Origin: Eudromia elegans
Taxonomy: Eukaryota > Chordata > Aves > Tinamiformes > Tinamidae
Assembly: GCA_003342815.1 (NCBI GenBank)
Contig: PTEX01000205.1
Coordinates: 1,338,794 to 1,402,793 of the forward strand
Length of the DNA: 64,000 nucleotides
Direction: 5' to 3'
The translations under genes and the position numbers were made by a program. This document shows, in pieces, positions 24,101 through 36,925 of the stretch. Every line of letters begins with the position of its first letter. The first letter of the stretch is position 1. A model generated the notes under the pieces. It was not told the DNA's origin. It saw nothing but the letters and a program-made list of their open reading frames with translations, and ran no database searches.

Positions 24101-24681
24101 GCATTCTCTGCTTGTTTTTTAATGAAGACAACCAAATTCTCTGCGTTGTGGATAACATGGCAATTGAAGCCCCATCTCTGTCCTTCAAAATTAGCCATAT
24201 GCTTATGCAGGTGTTGAAGTTCACCATTTTTGGCTTGGGAAAGTTGGCTGACATTTTGTGACCTTCATATTTTTATCATGAGATGGTACTATTGGCTGCA
24301 TTGCAGTTTCATTTCTGCATGCCCTTTTGTAGGGGAAGATTCCTGAAAGTGCAATCATATTTCAAGTTTATGTGGGCTTAGCCACAAACAATATTTCAGC
24401 GGATATTTTTTGCCTTTTTCCTCTTTAATGGACTTCTTCCATTTGATTTTCTATTGTTAATGGTAATATGGAGCTGTTATTTATATTATATTGGAATGCT
24501 GCATTTTTGTTGTATTTTAGGATATGTTAAATTTTACAATTCCATGAATATACTCAAAAAGAAAATTCTTAACATTATTAGTTCCTATTAATAGTGACTT
24601 TATACAAAATCATTTGTTTCTAGTTGTTCAGACAGTTGAGCTCAGCTTCATACTCTATTTCTTTTAAGGATCCAGCCTTAA
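21151..24681. other. intergenic, no gene seen
   Basis: AT-rich single-copy sequence. Includes T- and A-runs (about 21336-21356, 21570-21590) and a polypurine stretch at about 22847-22873. Short open frames at 23178-23468 and 23225-23413 face each other on opposite strands, a sign of stop-poor chance sequence. Nothing else stands out. Confidence 0.45.
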
Positions 24682-24707
24682 TTTTTTTTTTTTTTTTTTT
24701 TTTTTTT
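24682..24707. repeat. poly-T run (26 T)
   Basis: The longest homopolymer of the window. As a fossil poly(A) tail it would mark a minus-strand retroposon whose body lies to the right; a minus-strand open frame exists there (24785-25036, 83 codons), but I cannot assign it to any gene and see no target-site duplication. Confidence 0.8.
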
Positions 24708-25189
24708 ATGCTGTACATGATAGTGTCGACTTTCTCTACCTCAGAAGTTTGCTTGTGCGGTCGATATTTAATGTGAAAGTCACTTCAGAAGTCAGGTAAA
24801 AACTCACGGCTCAATACTTGACGTTTGCTTTGTTTGCTGTGACACAGTTCCTGTTCTAGCAGCTTTGGACGTGGTGTTTTTGAAACCCAGTGAACTGTAG
24901 TATATACTAACAAAACGTGCACAGAATTTAATACCAGTATCAGCAGTGATAGAGGGTTAAAGTTTGTCTTTGATGTCAGAAAGTGCATACATTCACGAGA
25001 ATGTTTTTTATACCCAAATGACAGCCATTCGCCCATCTACCACTGTTAGTGGACCCTGTTTAGGCAGTATTTGTTATTCTGCTTGGGGCAATGTGACATG
25101 AAGCACAGCAAAACGAAGGGGACAGCACTCCAACTTGCACAGAATGGTGCAAAGGGAATTTAATGTGTCACACACACGGAGCTGTCTCT
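24708..25189. other. spacer between poly-T run and CpG island
   Basis: Single-copy sequence. A minus-strand frame of 83 codons has no recognised domain. Could be the body of a decayed retrocopy tied to the poly-T run, or simply intergenic. Confidence 0.3.
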
Positions 25190-25400
25190 TGCCTAGTGCG
25201 AACGACTCCTTGAGCAGCACAAAACTCGACTAGGCGCTTCCAGGACCGCTGGTTTAAGAAGGGCGGTGAGGCGGGAGGGAGCGGCCCGAACGCCGCCGCG
25301 CTCCGGCGCTGTGGGTGATGGCGGCTGCTCGTCCGCCTTGAGGCAGGGCCCCGCAGGCTCTCCCCATCCACACGAGGCTTCGCCTCTGAAGTGACAGCAG
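25190..25400. promoter_or_regulatory. isolated CpG island with GC boxes and YY1-like site
   Basis: A compact CpG-rich island in AT-rich surroundings. It contains GGGCGG at 25261-25266, GAGGCGGGAGG at 25269-25279 and GATGGCGGC at 25317-25325, which matches the YY1 element often found just downstream of transcription starts. The ATG in that element opens only a 7-codon frame. These features favour a promoter of a non-coding transcript or an orphan CpG island. Direction, if any, would be plus strand from the YY1 orientation. Confidence 0.55.
25317..25325 (+). promoter_or_regulatory. YY1-like GATGGCGGC
   Basis: Matches the core of the YY1 promoter element. Its place inside a CpG island next to two GC boxes raises its weight. 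Strand is assigned by the usual orientation of this element at promoters. Confidence 0.35.
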
Positions 25401-28400
25401 TGACAGCCATTCTGTAGCCCAACTGCTCAGCCTATTTAATTTCGAATTTTAGATTTCTTGGGGCCTTTCCGTGGCTGGCCTCTGACTACGTTGCTTGTAC
25501 TTGACACGTGGAGCAAGGCTGTCCAGAGCCACTTTAAATTTGGAGGCCTTCTCCTTGAGAAACTGCTCAGACGCTTGGCGGGCAAAGAGGCTTTAATGAC
25601 TTTCCTCTCAAGGGTATCAGCAAAAGCTTCATTCCCCTCTGTAGCTTAATCTTCTTTTAATAAAAGAGAACAAGATCTTCTTGGCCTGAACTCGGTGCGT
25701 TAGCACTTCAGTGGAGAGAGACGGAGGAGTTTCTCCTGATGAGGAGAATCATTTCTAGGGGAACCACGAAGAGGGTCCTCTTACAGACCAGCCTCACGTT
25801 CCAGGCTTCAGAATTAAATTATTATCCTCCAGATCTTTCAAAGGGATAAGCATAACTGGACGTATCTGTCTTGAGTGAGTGCTGATTACATTGCTACTCT
25901 AGAGAGATTGTGGCTGCCTGGCAATGCATTCTGTTTAGGCTCAAGGTTTTGTTGATGGTGTATTTCATAACTTAGCTGACATTTACATAAAATACCCTAT
26001 TTTAGTTATATTAAATCCTACAAAGTGTAGTTAATAAAATACATGTCACTTGGAAGTTTTCCCCTTGAGCTACTTACAGCAGACTTAAACTATTAAAATG
26101 AACCAAAGGGTATTAGGAAGTTCTAAATGGAAATGATGTCCTGCTTCTTCTCTGCAGAATGAGGATCATATTGTGTTGACATTATTTATTTGAATATATG
26201 AAAGGCACTTTGGCTATCTAAAGGGCTTTATAAACACTACAGTTAAGTTCTCATTACCTCTATTTATACAGTACCATGCTACAGGCACTAAATGTTAGTT
26301 TCTTAATGACATCAACTGAGTGCTGCTGTCTAGTAAAGAAGACTGTCTAAAAAGCAAAATGTTACTGACAAACATAGTCTTTGGCATGAGAACAAACTAT
26401 AGTGAGGCAGCATAATCTACTTAACTCATTTTGGAACTGGAAACTTTGGGATCTGTTCTCTAGCTTTCTGTGACAATATATGCATTTCTTGGTTCATCTT
26501 TATCTGTAAAATGGGTATTGTAAAAGGCTGCAATTAGCTTTCCATGTTCTACTCAGTTGCTCAGGATAGGACCAGGGTAGGTGGGTTTGGAATTAGCTGG
26601 CTGATTCCTTGGTGTGGAGCCAAAGGAAGGAAAAATTGTGGACACCCAGGAAGGCAAAAGGATGAAAGATCTTCATTAACTGCTTATGCCTGCCACAAAG
26701 ACGGGTGAAAAGTTTGGGCTGTGCCTGTGTGATGGGTTCTGTACAAGAGTGAGGAAAGTGAACTCTGTGAAAAAGCTGATCTAGCCTGCAGCTTGGAAAT
26801 ACTGAAGAGGAAGCCCAAGGAACAGGAAATCAGAGATAAAACTAATAAATTCTGATTTCTATACTTCAATACTTTCCATACTGCTAGTTTCAATTGGCCA
26901 CGTCTGCTCAGCTGCCAGGCTGGATGGTGCTGTAGTGATGGTGGTTGTGGTGGAGGCTCAGGTGGCCACACAACAGCCTAGAGGCTTCCTAGGATGCAAA
27001 GATCAGCTAGGGTGCAACTCCCAGCACTGCTGGCGAGACTGAATGCGAGGGGGTCCGTGGTGTGCGTGTCCCCTAGCAGCTCCAGGAGGGAAGCTAAAAT
27101 GGATAATGATCTGCAATGCGTTCTGCAGCTTCGATGATGGATAAAATATGCAGAAGGATTTGTCACGTGTGTGTGTATAATATATGTTTCACTCTTTTCC
27201 TGTGTGATTATCATGCTCGCATGTTGGTCACCCATGACACTAACATAGTGATATAGCCTGTACTTAAAGGCCTGCACTTTTGCCTGTGCCAAATATAGTA
27301 TTTTTAATGCAAAGTTTTGACCCCAAGATATAATATGTTAGTGCTGGCAAAGGATAGATTGTCACTTGGGCAATAAGTGCCTCTTCTGATGTCCATCACT
27401 TGACTTGGACTCAGATCATGACAGACTCAAAAATCTCCAGTGGTTTGCACTGAAGTCTTTTCCCAGCCTGCCTTTTTGCTTCTTCCTGCAGAGCTCTATA
27501 ACAGATAATCATGAACTTCATATTTCAACGATTAAGTTAATCTATTAAAGTTAATCTTGGATTCTGAGCTTTCCACTCCTGTTTGCCATGATAATCCTGT
27601 GTGCTTTGCACTTGCAGATAGACTGCAGTGTACCTGGAAGTTATAGCATTGTAAAAGCAATGGTTTTAAAGCACCAACTTACAGTGGTATGAGCAAAATA
27701 AGATTTGTCATCCTGTGAGTTAGGACTTACTATAAATAGAAAGTGTTCAAAAGGTGTTATATAGTAGTTTGCATTATGCAGCTGCCTATTTAAATCATTT
27801 AATTTTGGCATCTAATCTAACTCCCAGTCTCCATCAGAGACAAATAAGAAACCATATGCAAAAGCATCTGTGAAAATCTTTCTTTTATTTATAACAGCAT
27901 TAAAGTAAGACTCTGATGTCAGTTACTTAACAATAATAGACGTTCCTTTACACCTATAGTGCTGGATTACTTGGGCATATCCCTCCGTGGTATCTTATAC
28001 CTACTGCTGTTTGCTTCATTATATACAGATGCACAGCAGTGGAGACAGTAATAGTCTTTCTTAATTAAATAAAGCTAAATGTTAATTAGTCAGAAAAATT
28101 GATTTATTTTCAGCATGTGAAACTTTTCATTGTGTGCTTATTCCTTTTAAAGAACAGGTTGTGTAGTCATTTAGGACTTTACATTTTTTCCATTATTTCT
28201 GCACTGTATTTGGACTCTTGTGGTGGGATCTAATCGTCATAGAAAAATTATAGGTCTACAGATGTTTTCAAGATGTTGCTCTGTCAGTAGCAGATTATCC
28301 CCTGTAGCAAAATCTCATTAAAGTGCAATTTACAGAGCTCTGCTGATGTTGCCATCAACCAAAATTAAAGGCATTAATTTTTCAAAGTTCACAGAAGTCC

Positions 28401-31040
28401 TTACATAAATGATGTAGCAGTTTGCAAGAACAATTTACAGAAGTGTTATTTGCAGAATTAACCTACATTAACAGAACAAATGTTATAAGGGTACAGGAAA
28501 GGATTGGGCAGTGAAATTGCAGCTGTTCATGTTTTGTGTTAGGTGCTGGGTGCAAAGAACGGTTGTAACATGATGATGATTCTTCCTTGGAGCAAGGCTG
28601 GGTAGAAAAACACGAATCAGAACTACTTGTCTGTGAAGAGTTAAGCTTATAATAGAGTGATCACCAGTTGGGGACACCCAGGGAGACCTTAAATTCTACT
28701 TTGAAACATCTGTACTTGATATCTCTTAAAACATTCGATTTAGAGAATGAGTTTATGTAGCTCATGTTGCGAGTATGCCTCTTCAATGCACTACCAAAGG
28801 CTTATCCAGGTATTTATTGTCATAGAAGCTCTATATTTTAATTGATTCTAAAAGTTCTATATAGAGTGTATCAGAAAATTTTGGACTATTCTAGTTTTAT
28901 GGGCCAGTATCAGAAGAAACCTTAGCTGAATCAGTGGCAGGAGACAAATGACTCATTTTCAATATTTCGAGACACATGCATAAGTAAAGACCATATTTAG
29001 TAAGCAATCACCTGCCTTTTGCAACCAGTCCAAAACCCCATTTAATGCAGCTGGCATTTTGAAGCCTCTTCCACAAGCCGCAGTTATCTCTTCCACTTTT
29101 GTACGTGTTATATTTCAATATCCAGAAATTAACATTCAGCACATGAGTAATCGCATCCCTTAGCCGCAGAGCACTCGAGCATGTGCTTGGAGTTAAAAGT
29201 CACCATCTCTCCAGAACTGGAAGCCAACAGAAACATTTTAACCCCAGTACTTACAAGGGACGCACTCCCCACTCACACATTGTTCTGGGTATTCATGGAA
29301 GTTTTTATACCACCAGAACAGGCCAATATAATTAAATCAACATTTTTACTCTTCTTTTTTTTCGTCTATGGCAAACAGATAGGTTTTTAGACATGAGCTA
29401 GTTAAGCTGGGACCGTGTTAGGATGCTTTCAAGGGAAAGGTCAATGACAGCCCTGGGGATACACTGCTGCTCTTTCCTCTTTTGGGGATCATTTACCTTT
29501 AAAGTTACTTAAGATTTAATATATATTTCCCTGCTACCTGTCTCTACAATTCCCCCATTTTAACTCCCTGGAAGATGTGGTGTTTTGTCTGACGATTCAG
29601 GTTTCACTCTGCTACTACTTGTGGCTGGGTCAGTTTGAAGTCCTTGGATCGTTCCAAAGGGGAATTGGGAAAAATATTTTCTGCTTCATGGTCACCTGGG
29701 CACCCTAAGGGGTTTCTGTGTTCATCATTCTCAACGGGTTGGGGTCCTCAGAGCACTCCACACTTCACTGGGAATTTAGGTCTTAAATGGCTGCACTTTC
29801 AGAACAGATGCTGGATGTTGAATATCATTTAGCCACTGAATTGTGGAGTTTTAAATGGGACATGAAGATACTCCCTATTAGGAACTGTCAAAACAGAAGC
29901 AGTTAAAATTCCCCTACGAGACTGATCCTGCGCAGTTGAGTTGATATTTGGGGTGCTCTAGAGTCACCCCAGAAAGTGATGGGGTCTGAGTAGGGCCAGG
30001 CCAAAGCTTGGAAGAGGGAGAAAGATGCAGCACATGGTTGACGAAGGCTTTAAACTGAGTGCCGCAGCACTGTGCGTGGTGGGGCAGGCAGGAAGGGCAA
30101 TCAAACCTTCTGTAACTGCTGCATCACTGATAGAAGCTGCTGAAGCTGCTCATTACAGACAACGTTCACTAGCACAATACGACGGTATGCATGCCTAAAT
30201 CATGTTATAAACACTCAATTGTTTGCTTGTTCTTGTAATACTACCCAAGGGCCATGCCAGGTAATCCAGCAGTAGATATTGGCCAGCTTCTTGCCTCAAA
30301 CTTTTTGCTCAGTTCAGGTTATTTAATTTAAAAAAAATGCACACAGAATTGATCTCTCTCTTTGGCTACCTGTTCTAAAGTTTGAATATAGGATTAGTAG
30401 TGTCTTATGACATTTTGAATACCAGGGAGGATAACTGAGCACAGTTAAATAAAACCAGCCAACTGCACAACAAAATACAAAGCTCCACTTTGTTTTATAT
30501 TGCAGTTTTAATGATGTAGTTAGTGGAGGAGAGAATGCAATCCCAGATTTTAAATATTTGTATGTGTTTTCCCATGAGCTGTTGTCTTGTTTGGTCATAC
30601 CCCTAAATATAGTGTCTTGTTTTTCAAACACTAAACGCTTCAAGTTTTCTTCATATTCCAGCTGCTTCTGAGTGATTAGTATAAATCATATTTGCTTTCA
30701 ATAGGAATATTTTCACATAATTTGTAAAATTATGCAATGGAAGAATAGTTTGCAAAGGAGGAGTATTGTGAAAGCACATCTCTTTAGCAATGCATCCGGG
30801 TTCTGCAATGCACTTCATTATCCGGTTCTTCTGAACAGAAAATACGGGACAAGTACCAGCTGAGGCCACTACTCTTGTTCTGCCACGGTAGCATTTAGGC
30901 CTTAAAGAGTTAATATGCAAGTGCATTTTTACAGCTAGTAAGCACTTATTCCTGATGTGCAGGAAATAAAACCAGTTCATCTCCATTCGTATAAGCTGTT
31001 CCCCAAGAAGCCCTCACCTATAATCCTAATTTTGCAAAGC
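25401..31040. other. intergenic, no gene seen
   Basis: Long single-copy interval of ordinary composition. A slightly GC-richer piece with scattered CpG lies at about 26900-27110. A short GT tract is at 27169-27177. Moderately AT-rich stretches near 27890-28130 and 28310-28470 may include weak enhancer-like sequence. Open frames (up to 111 codons, minus strand 30651-30986) carry no recognised family. Confidence 0.45.
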
Positions 31041-31084
31041 AGCGTTGCTCCGGTTAAGCAACCCGGGACTAAGCAACTCAGTTT

Positions 31085-31350
31085 CTCCCTTTAAAATGCT
31101 TTTATTCCTCCAGGAAAGGCAACCCGGGAATCCCTCTGTCCCGCGCTGCTCTGCCGCTGGAGCGCGGCACCGAGGCGGCAGCGCGGGATGCTCCCTGCAC
31201 TGGGGGCCGCCGGCACCGCGTGCCCCTCCACGGGGCTGCTCTCGGTCACCGGTGCCCGCGGCAGCCCCGGGCGCTCGGGGAGCCTCCACGTTGCCGTGTC
31301 GGGATGCGGAGCCTCCCCTGGGAAACCAGGGCACAAACGCGCCCTGTAAA
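31085..31350. promoter_or_regulatory. isolated CpG island
   Basis: Dense CpG sequence with sharp edges, rich in GCGC, CCGCCGG and CGCGGC words. Overlapping open frames on both strands (102 codons each) are compositional. GCAACCCGGGA occurs at 31058-31068 and again at 31119-31129, at the island's left edge. A donor-like CG|GTGAGG lies at 31406-31411 and a strong acceptor-like pyrimidine tract ends in CAG at 31668, so a plus-strand first exon and short intron are possible but unproved. Confidence 0.6.
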
Positions 31351-31499
31351 TAACGAGCACGCGCTTGGCCATGCCAGCCGAGGGTGGGTTTTCAAGCAAT
31401 GGCTCGGTGAGGAAGGCTGGGAAGGTTTGCAGGGAAATAGATTTCCCTGCAGCTCTTAGTAAAGGCTTAAACTCGAGTTAACTTCTGCCTCGCTCCTCA

Positions 31500-32250
31500 G
31501 GAAATGTGAGCACCATATGAACGCCGAGCCTTATGGAAAGTCATGAAATCTACAGGCATGAACCGCTGTTCACTATTAGCGAGTAAAACCCCATTCTTTT
31601 TCTCTATAAGGTCCTGATTAATGGACAAAAACCTTCTTCCTTTATTTTTTTCTCATTCTTTCTTGCAGCTCCTTCAATGTGAGACAGACAATAAATTATT
31701 TACGCAGATCCTACTACATACCAGTTCCTATTTGGAGCTCGACTGAGGCACAGCAACAAATATGGGTATTGCGAAAACCACATTGGGTACAAAGGCTGCA
31801 CACGGATTGCCACTTATAGTCAACAGCTGGGAGTCATATGGGTCTTTATTAATCGGAATATTAGTGGTTGCCATTTTGTTCCCTTTTTATGATTTTGACA
31901 AAATGGTGGCAGAAAAGGCACGGGTGCTTCCTTGCTGATAAAACAGGCATTTGAGATGGTTTGCCCTGTTTTGAAAGGGCCCGCTGCTTCTGTTCCTCCT
32001 GCAATTAAAAAAGGAGAAATTAATTTAGAGCTGTAACAAAAACAGCACTCCTGAAGTGTATTTTTAGGAGACAATGGGATTAAGCAGGCAGGAGAGTGGG
32101 GACAAGAAATTTACGCCGGAGCATTGCTTAACAAGATGAAAATTGCTGGGGATTTTCAAACCGGCCCTGCTCAAGAGCAGTAACGCCAGTGTCCAAGCGC
32201 ACAAACCTTCCCACGCTTCAGTTTTTAAGTAATAACTGGCTTGTTATGGG
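31500..32250. promoter_or_regulatory. candidate conserved non-coding element(s)
   Basis: Non-repetitive sequence just right of a CpG island, with CpG-containing words scattered through AT-rich DNA (for example ATTTACGCAG, TTAATCGGAATATTAG, AAATTTACGCCGG). CCATTTTGT at 31871-31879 and ACAAAATGG at 31898-31906 form a 9-bp inverted repeat with an 18-base loop. The minus-strand frame 31820-32074 is not recognisable. Retained CpGs outside an island can mark selection or recent origin; conservation was not tested. Confidence 0.3.
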
Positions 32251-33885
32251 AGGACATGGACAGCACTAGGGGGAAGGATGGGACTGTGGTTAAGTGAGTA
32301 TCGGATACGTGAAAGCCGACTTCTTTTTTGCCAGCTTCAGAGGGGTAATTTGCTCTTAGTGTGCCTCAGTTTCCCTATGTGTAAAAAACGTAGAGTATAA
32401 GGTTACCCACAGGGGACGAGCAGTGTGCTCGTTCCGGTACATAAAGGCTTTTTATATACATTTCCAAGGGAGATATTATCTAAGTGTATCCTGTTATTGC
32501 TAGGTTGCATCTTTGCTCGTGATTTCAACAAAATGCCCTGCGACCTCCCTGAGAAGAGCTGCAAAGGTCAAGGCTGGTGCCTTTGGACCATTATTACACT
32601 CCTGGTCCAGGAATAAGAAAAAAAATCACAGATAACGAGAGAAAGTTTCAAATTTATTTTTTACAAATGGAGGAAAAAGTAAAAGTGGAGCAATTTGTTG
32701 TTAAAAGGATATGTCCATATGCTGCTGAACTAATGCCAGTTCCCCTTTTTGTTTTTACTGTTTTCCCCCCTTACTGTGGGGATTAAAAAAAGAGAAACAG
32801 TGCAGAACATCCCAAAGCCTCTTCTTCATTACATTTGTGCTCCTGTGACTATAGGCACATATATATGATCTGCAAGTTTTTAATTCAAACAAAAGAGGAT
32901 GAAAACAAGAGGTGAAAGTGCTTTTTGTTTCTATCATTTAGCTCTCCAGGCCCTTCTTTTTATGTCATTGTTTTAATAATTCAGCTGAATTGCTGGGAAA
33001 ACAGACACTGTTTAAATCAATATAACGGCTTGGTGTGGACACAAATGTTTGCTGTAAAGATATTTATTTCAGTATAGTTTTAACAAAAATAAGCAGCACT
33101 GGTATAAACAAACTCTGTGCCAGTAAAACTGTGTCTGTGATGGGGAGCAGCGCTGATTTTACCTAAAACGTTGTCCCCGTTGGTTCAATTACTTTGGTGC
33201 AGAAACTGCGGGTAGACAAAGTCTGGGAATCTCCCCCTGAAAAGCAAGCAGCAGCAGTGTGCAAGTTGGCTGTTTTGCCAGATCGATTCCAAAAGAATTG
33301 GGAAGAATGTAGAAAATGAAGATATGTATCTTCTGAGATGACTAAACTTAATAGGTAAACGTTTCCTTTTAATATGTAGCAAGAATAAAATTGTGGATTT
33401 AGTACAAATTCCATGCTTCAAATTCCTGATATAAAACCACTTTTTTCTTTTCACTATGCAAAGATCATGGGCTTACATTTCCCAATAGCTCAGTAACAAG
33501 TCATGATTTGTATTTATTAAGTGTTTTATATTAAAAGAAAAAAATCTTCCCCGCTTCTGCAAATTAGGACGTTAAAGAATAAAAAGTTCTGGGCAAAAAG
33601 GTCAGTGTTTGAACTGACTCATTTGCTTGTTAAAGTCTGAGAACTTCTGTTGCATATCCAGAGTATAGTTTATCTTTCTTCTTTTACGATCCTCTTCCTT
33701 GATTATATTCTGCTTATCGTATCGGAAGAGTTTGTGAGTAACTTTACAAATGAGCCATAGGAAACACTGCATTTCTTATGACAGATCGAATTTTACCAAA
33801 CCTTACTAAAGTGCAAGCCTGGAATAGACCATGTACAGGTACACTAAAAATTATTTGATTTTCCTTTTTAAAGGAGAAGATTTGC
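32251..33885. other. intergenic, no gene seen
   Basis: Single-copy AT-rich sequence. CACTAGGGGG near 32264 is a partial CTCF-type core. Short frames on both strands, none recognised. Confidence 0.4.
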
Positions 33886-33889
33886 CTGA

Positions 33890-34720
33890 TTATTGCACTG
33901 TTCTTGCTGATTTTTAATATATTGCTAATGAATTGAACGCACGGGTGTAGGTTGCATTTTAATGCAAATACACTGAAGGACAGAATTAGCATTGAATGTT
34001 CATCGTTAACTGTGCCTATCCTCATTTATATATGCTTAACTCTGCAGCTTTAATATTGCATTAACTTGGTTTTTACAGAGAACATTTTGCCCTAAGTCTA
34101 AGAAAAATGTTGGTCTTTTATGTTGTCAGCCAGGGCAGATGCAAATCCTTCCACTTTTTATTGAAGAATTAACCATCTCCCTCTGGAGCACAAATGCCAG
34201 CATTACTGGTATAATTTTATTTTTAAGTATATGGCCTGTAGTAAGCTGCTTGAATGGTATAATACATTATATTCAAATCTGACTGCTTATGCACTTCGTT
34301 CCACAATGCCTTTGAAAATATAACATGCTCCAAGATGAATACAAGTTATGCGTAAAAGAGCTGTTTGTTACATAGCTCAGAAAATGTGGCTTCAATTACT
34401 ATTATATTTAAGAAAAACAGGAGCCTTTTCGATTACAAAAATATTTTTATTGTGTTTGTAGTAATAATATCAAGTTACAGTACAACAAATTCCTTTCCAT
34501 TAGAAAACTGAACAAAAGCAATAACTCTTGAAGGGATAGTGAGTGTTTCAATTAATATTATGTCAATTCGTTTTACCATCTGCATGTATTTACTAAGCCA
34601 GGCCATCTCGGCAGGCCTGCCCTAGCAATCAACGTTTGCCCTGCTGAAAATGAAGCTGAAGATCCTATTTCATTTTCGTGCTCTTAATGATTTTTAGAGT
34701 AAATCCCATGTGCTGGACGG
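33890..34720. promoter_or_regulatory. candidate conserved element cluster with octamer dyad
   Basis: AT-rich, non-repetitive block with many TAAT cores and an inverted repeat TTGCATT-TT-AATGCAA at 33952-33967 that contains a minus-strand octamer (ATGCAAAT, 33962-33969). Further enhancer-like runs lie at about 34380-34600, followed by GCAGGCCTGC-type and ATCAACG words near 34610-34640. No open frame of note. Inferred from motif density. Confidence 0.35.
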
Positions 34721-36925
34721 TTCCTTTAGGTTTTATTTTTGGAAACAGCGTTTGCGTGAGAGACGAGGCTTAGAATGACCATGGCCTCAGTACGTATCGT
34801 CTCCTTGAGGCCTCTAGGCTGTGTTTGGTACCCGAGGGCAGGCGGAGCCCGCAGCGGGGCCCTGGCACCGCTGGGCAGGATCTGCCTCCTCACAGTGACT
34901 CCCATCTCTGTGATCAGCTGCTCCTGGGACGGTTCCTTTCCTCGTAGACAGAGGTAGCCTTAGAGCAGATACATATGTGGATATGTGACATATATAGACA
35001 GTAATAGTACATAATAGGTCCATGGATAAAGTCTGGAGTAAGCAGCACAGAAGCCCTAATAGTGACATTTTTAAGAACCTTGGAATCATCTTTATTGCCA
35101 TCTCATATTTCACTCCCCGTCCAAATGCCCGTGTTTGATGGAAACAATGTTTTCAATCCTTGGTTCCTATTCCTCTTCCTTATAGACATCTGCTTTTCTA
35201 TTGGCACACTTGGATTTGGAAGGTCCTAGAAATGGATTCAACCTGGCCAGCACTTTGGGCATGCTTGGGGCCAAGCAGGACTCTGTGGCCCTGCAGCTGT
35301 GGCAGGGCGAGGAAGGCACCCTTTCCGTAGGAATGCCGTTGGAAGCTTTAAAATTTGCTCAAATGTGGGGGAAGTTTGATGCCTTTCTGTTTTATTTTTG
35401 TGACTCCAAGACGACACCTGTTTAAGTTGCAATTCTTGAAGTTTTCACTGGAAAATTATAAAAGCCTTCAAGGGAAGGAAAACGTTTCCTTTGAATTTTT
35501 GGTTCTGTTGAGCACACCAAATGTTTGTCCAGCCTTATGTGAACAGCCCCAGCGACGAAACTGGCTCTTCCTCTAGAGGGCAAGCGAGCAGGCAGCACAG
35601 GTTACCTGAGAAGCAACCACAGGGCTGCGAGAGAGGAAGAGGAAGACTTTTCCCTGCTAGAGACCTGTGCTACCAGTGACACTGATGAGGTGGGAAGGGA
35701 GGGTCACGCAGGAATGCTGTATTTGGGCTTGCCCAAAACACCTCCGCTTTAGCTCTCTTCAAACTACCTTGCTAAGAGCAATATTTTATGTGAGACTCCA
35801 CAGATTCTACCTGAAGTGGCACAAATAGGAATGAGCTGAAAACTGTGCCCTTGCCTCTGTGCAGGGGCTTATTTAGGAACACACATGATGTGAACTGGTT
35901 GCATGCAAGGGGTTTCCACGAGCCTGCCCTGGAGGATGACTCCCTGTCCAAGACTGTGCTATAGGTCTGCGACTTTGCACAACCCCCTTTTATGAAGTGT
36001 CAATCAAACGCAAATCTGACCAGCATTTTGATAATCCCACAGCTTGTGCCTGTAGCTCAACATTAGCACAAATTGCACGTGCTAGGATGCATGTTAAATG
36101 CTTCAGGGCTCGGCGGATCTAAACCCGAGCCAGGTCTTTGAAGAGAGAAGCTGCACAGCCAGGCGGCAGCTCCGGCCTTCAGCTAGCCTTGTACTTCTGT
36201 GCCAATAAAAACAATAAATGACAAAATTTTAAAGTGTTGGGTCTAGGAAATTCAGTGGGAATTCTGCTACTGACTCATATCTGTGTGCTTCTTTAGGATA
36301 AAGAGTTCATTCCTGTATTTTTCAAAAGATTTTCCCAGTCAAATAGACCTCTATAGAAAGACAGTGAATAGTTTAGAGATCTCTTAGAAGAGAGAATGAA
36401 TAGGACCAAATTCTTATCCTATCCGGTCATCCTTGGCAAGGTAGGAAAGCAATAGAAGAAAAAAAATCTATGAAATGTTGCCTTTAAAAGACTTTTTAAA
36501 GAGCCTGCTCTGCATGGCAGGTGACTGTAGCCACCTAGCACGCTGAAGAAAGGAGAGAGAAGAAAACCCCAACCCTGGAGCTGGCATAGCTAAACACGTG
36601 AAAATTAGGAGATAATGGAATTATGTCTGTCGGAGCATTTTAATTCTGGGCCCTGGTGAGTGCTGACATAAATGACGCGTCGCTTTGCCCAGAACCTCTG
36701 TTTGATGCGGGCCTTGGGATGATGGTGCTGCTCAGGGCGTGCTGCGCTCCGGCTTCCTATGAGGACAGGGCATATATATAAATATAATAACAAATACCGG
36801 CTCATAATTGTTTGCTCTGAAATTGTAAACGATTTCTCTTAAATTAGAAAGAAGAAAATCAGAATTATAAGAAAAATATGAAGTTAAACCACGAGAATGC
36901 ATGTCCGGCACCAAAGACCTGACAC
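34721..36925. other. intergenic, mixed composition, CTCF-like site
   Basis: Somewhat GC-richer than its flanks, for example 34790-34940 and 35230-35330. CCTCTAGAGGGCAA at 35570-35583 matches 12 of 14 positions of the CTCF core consensus. Around 36000-36110 a short enhancer-like block includes GTCAATCAAACGCAAAT. No gene is visible; minus-strand frame 34814-35113 (99 codons) is unrecognised. Confidence 0.4.
35570..35583 (+). promoter_or_regulatory. possible CTCF site
   Basis: Fits the CCASYAGRKGGCRS core except for the third and last positions. Sequence-only CTCF calls have a high false-positive rate. Confidence 0.2.
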
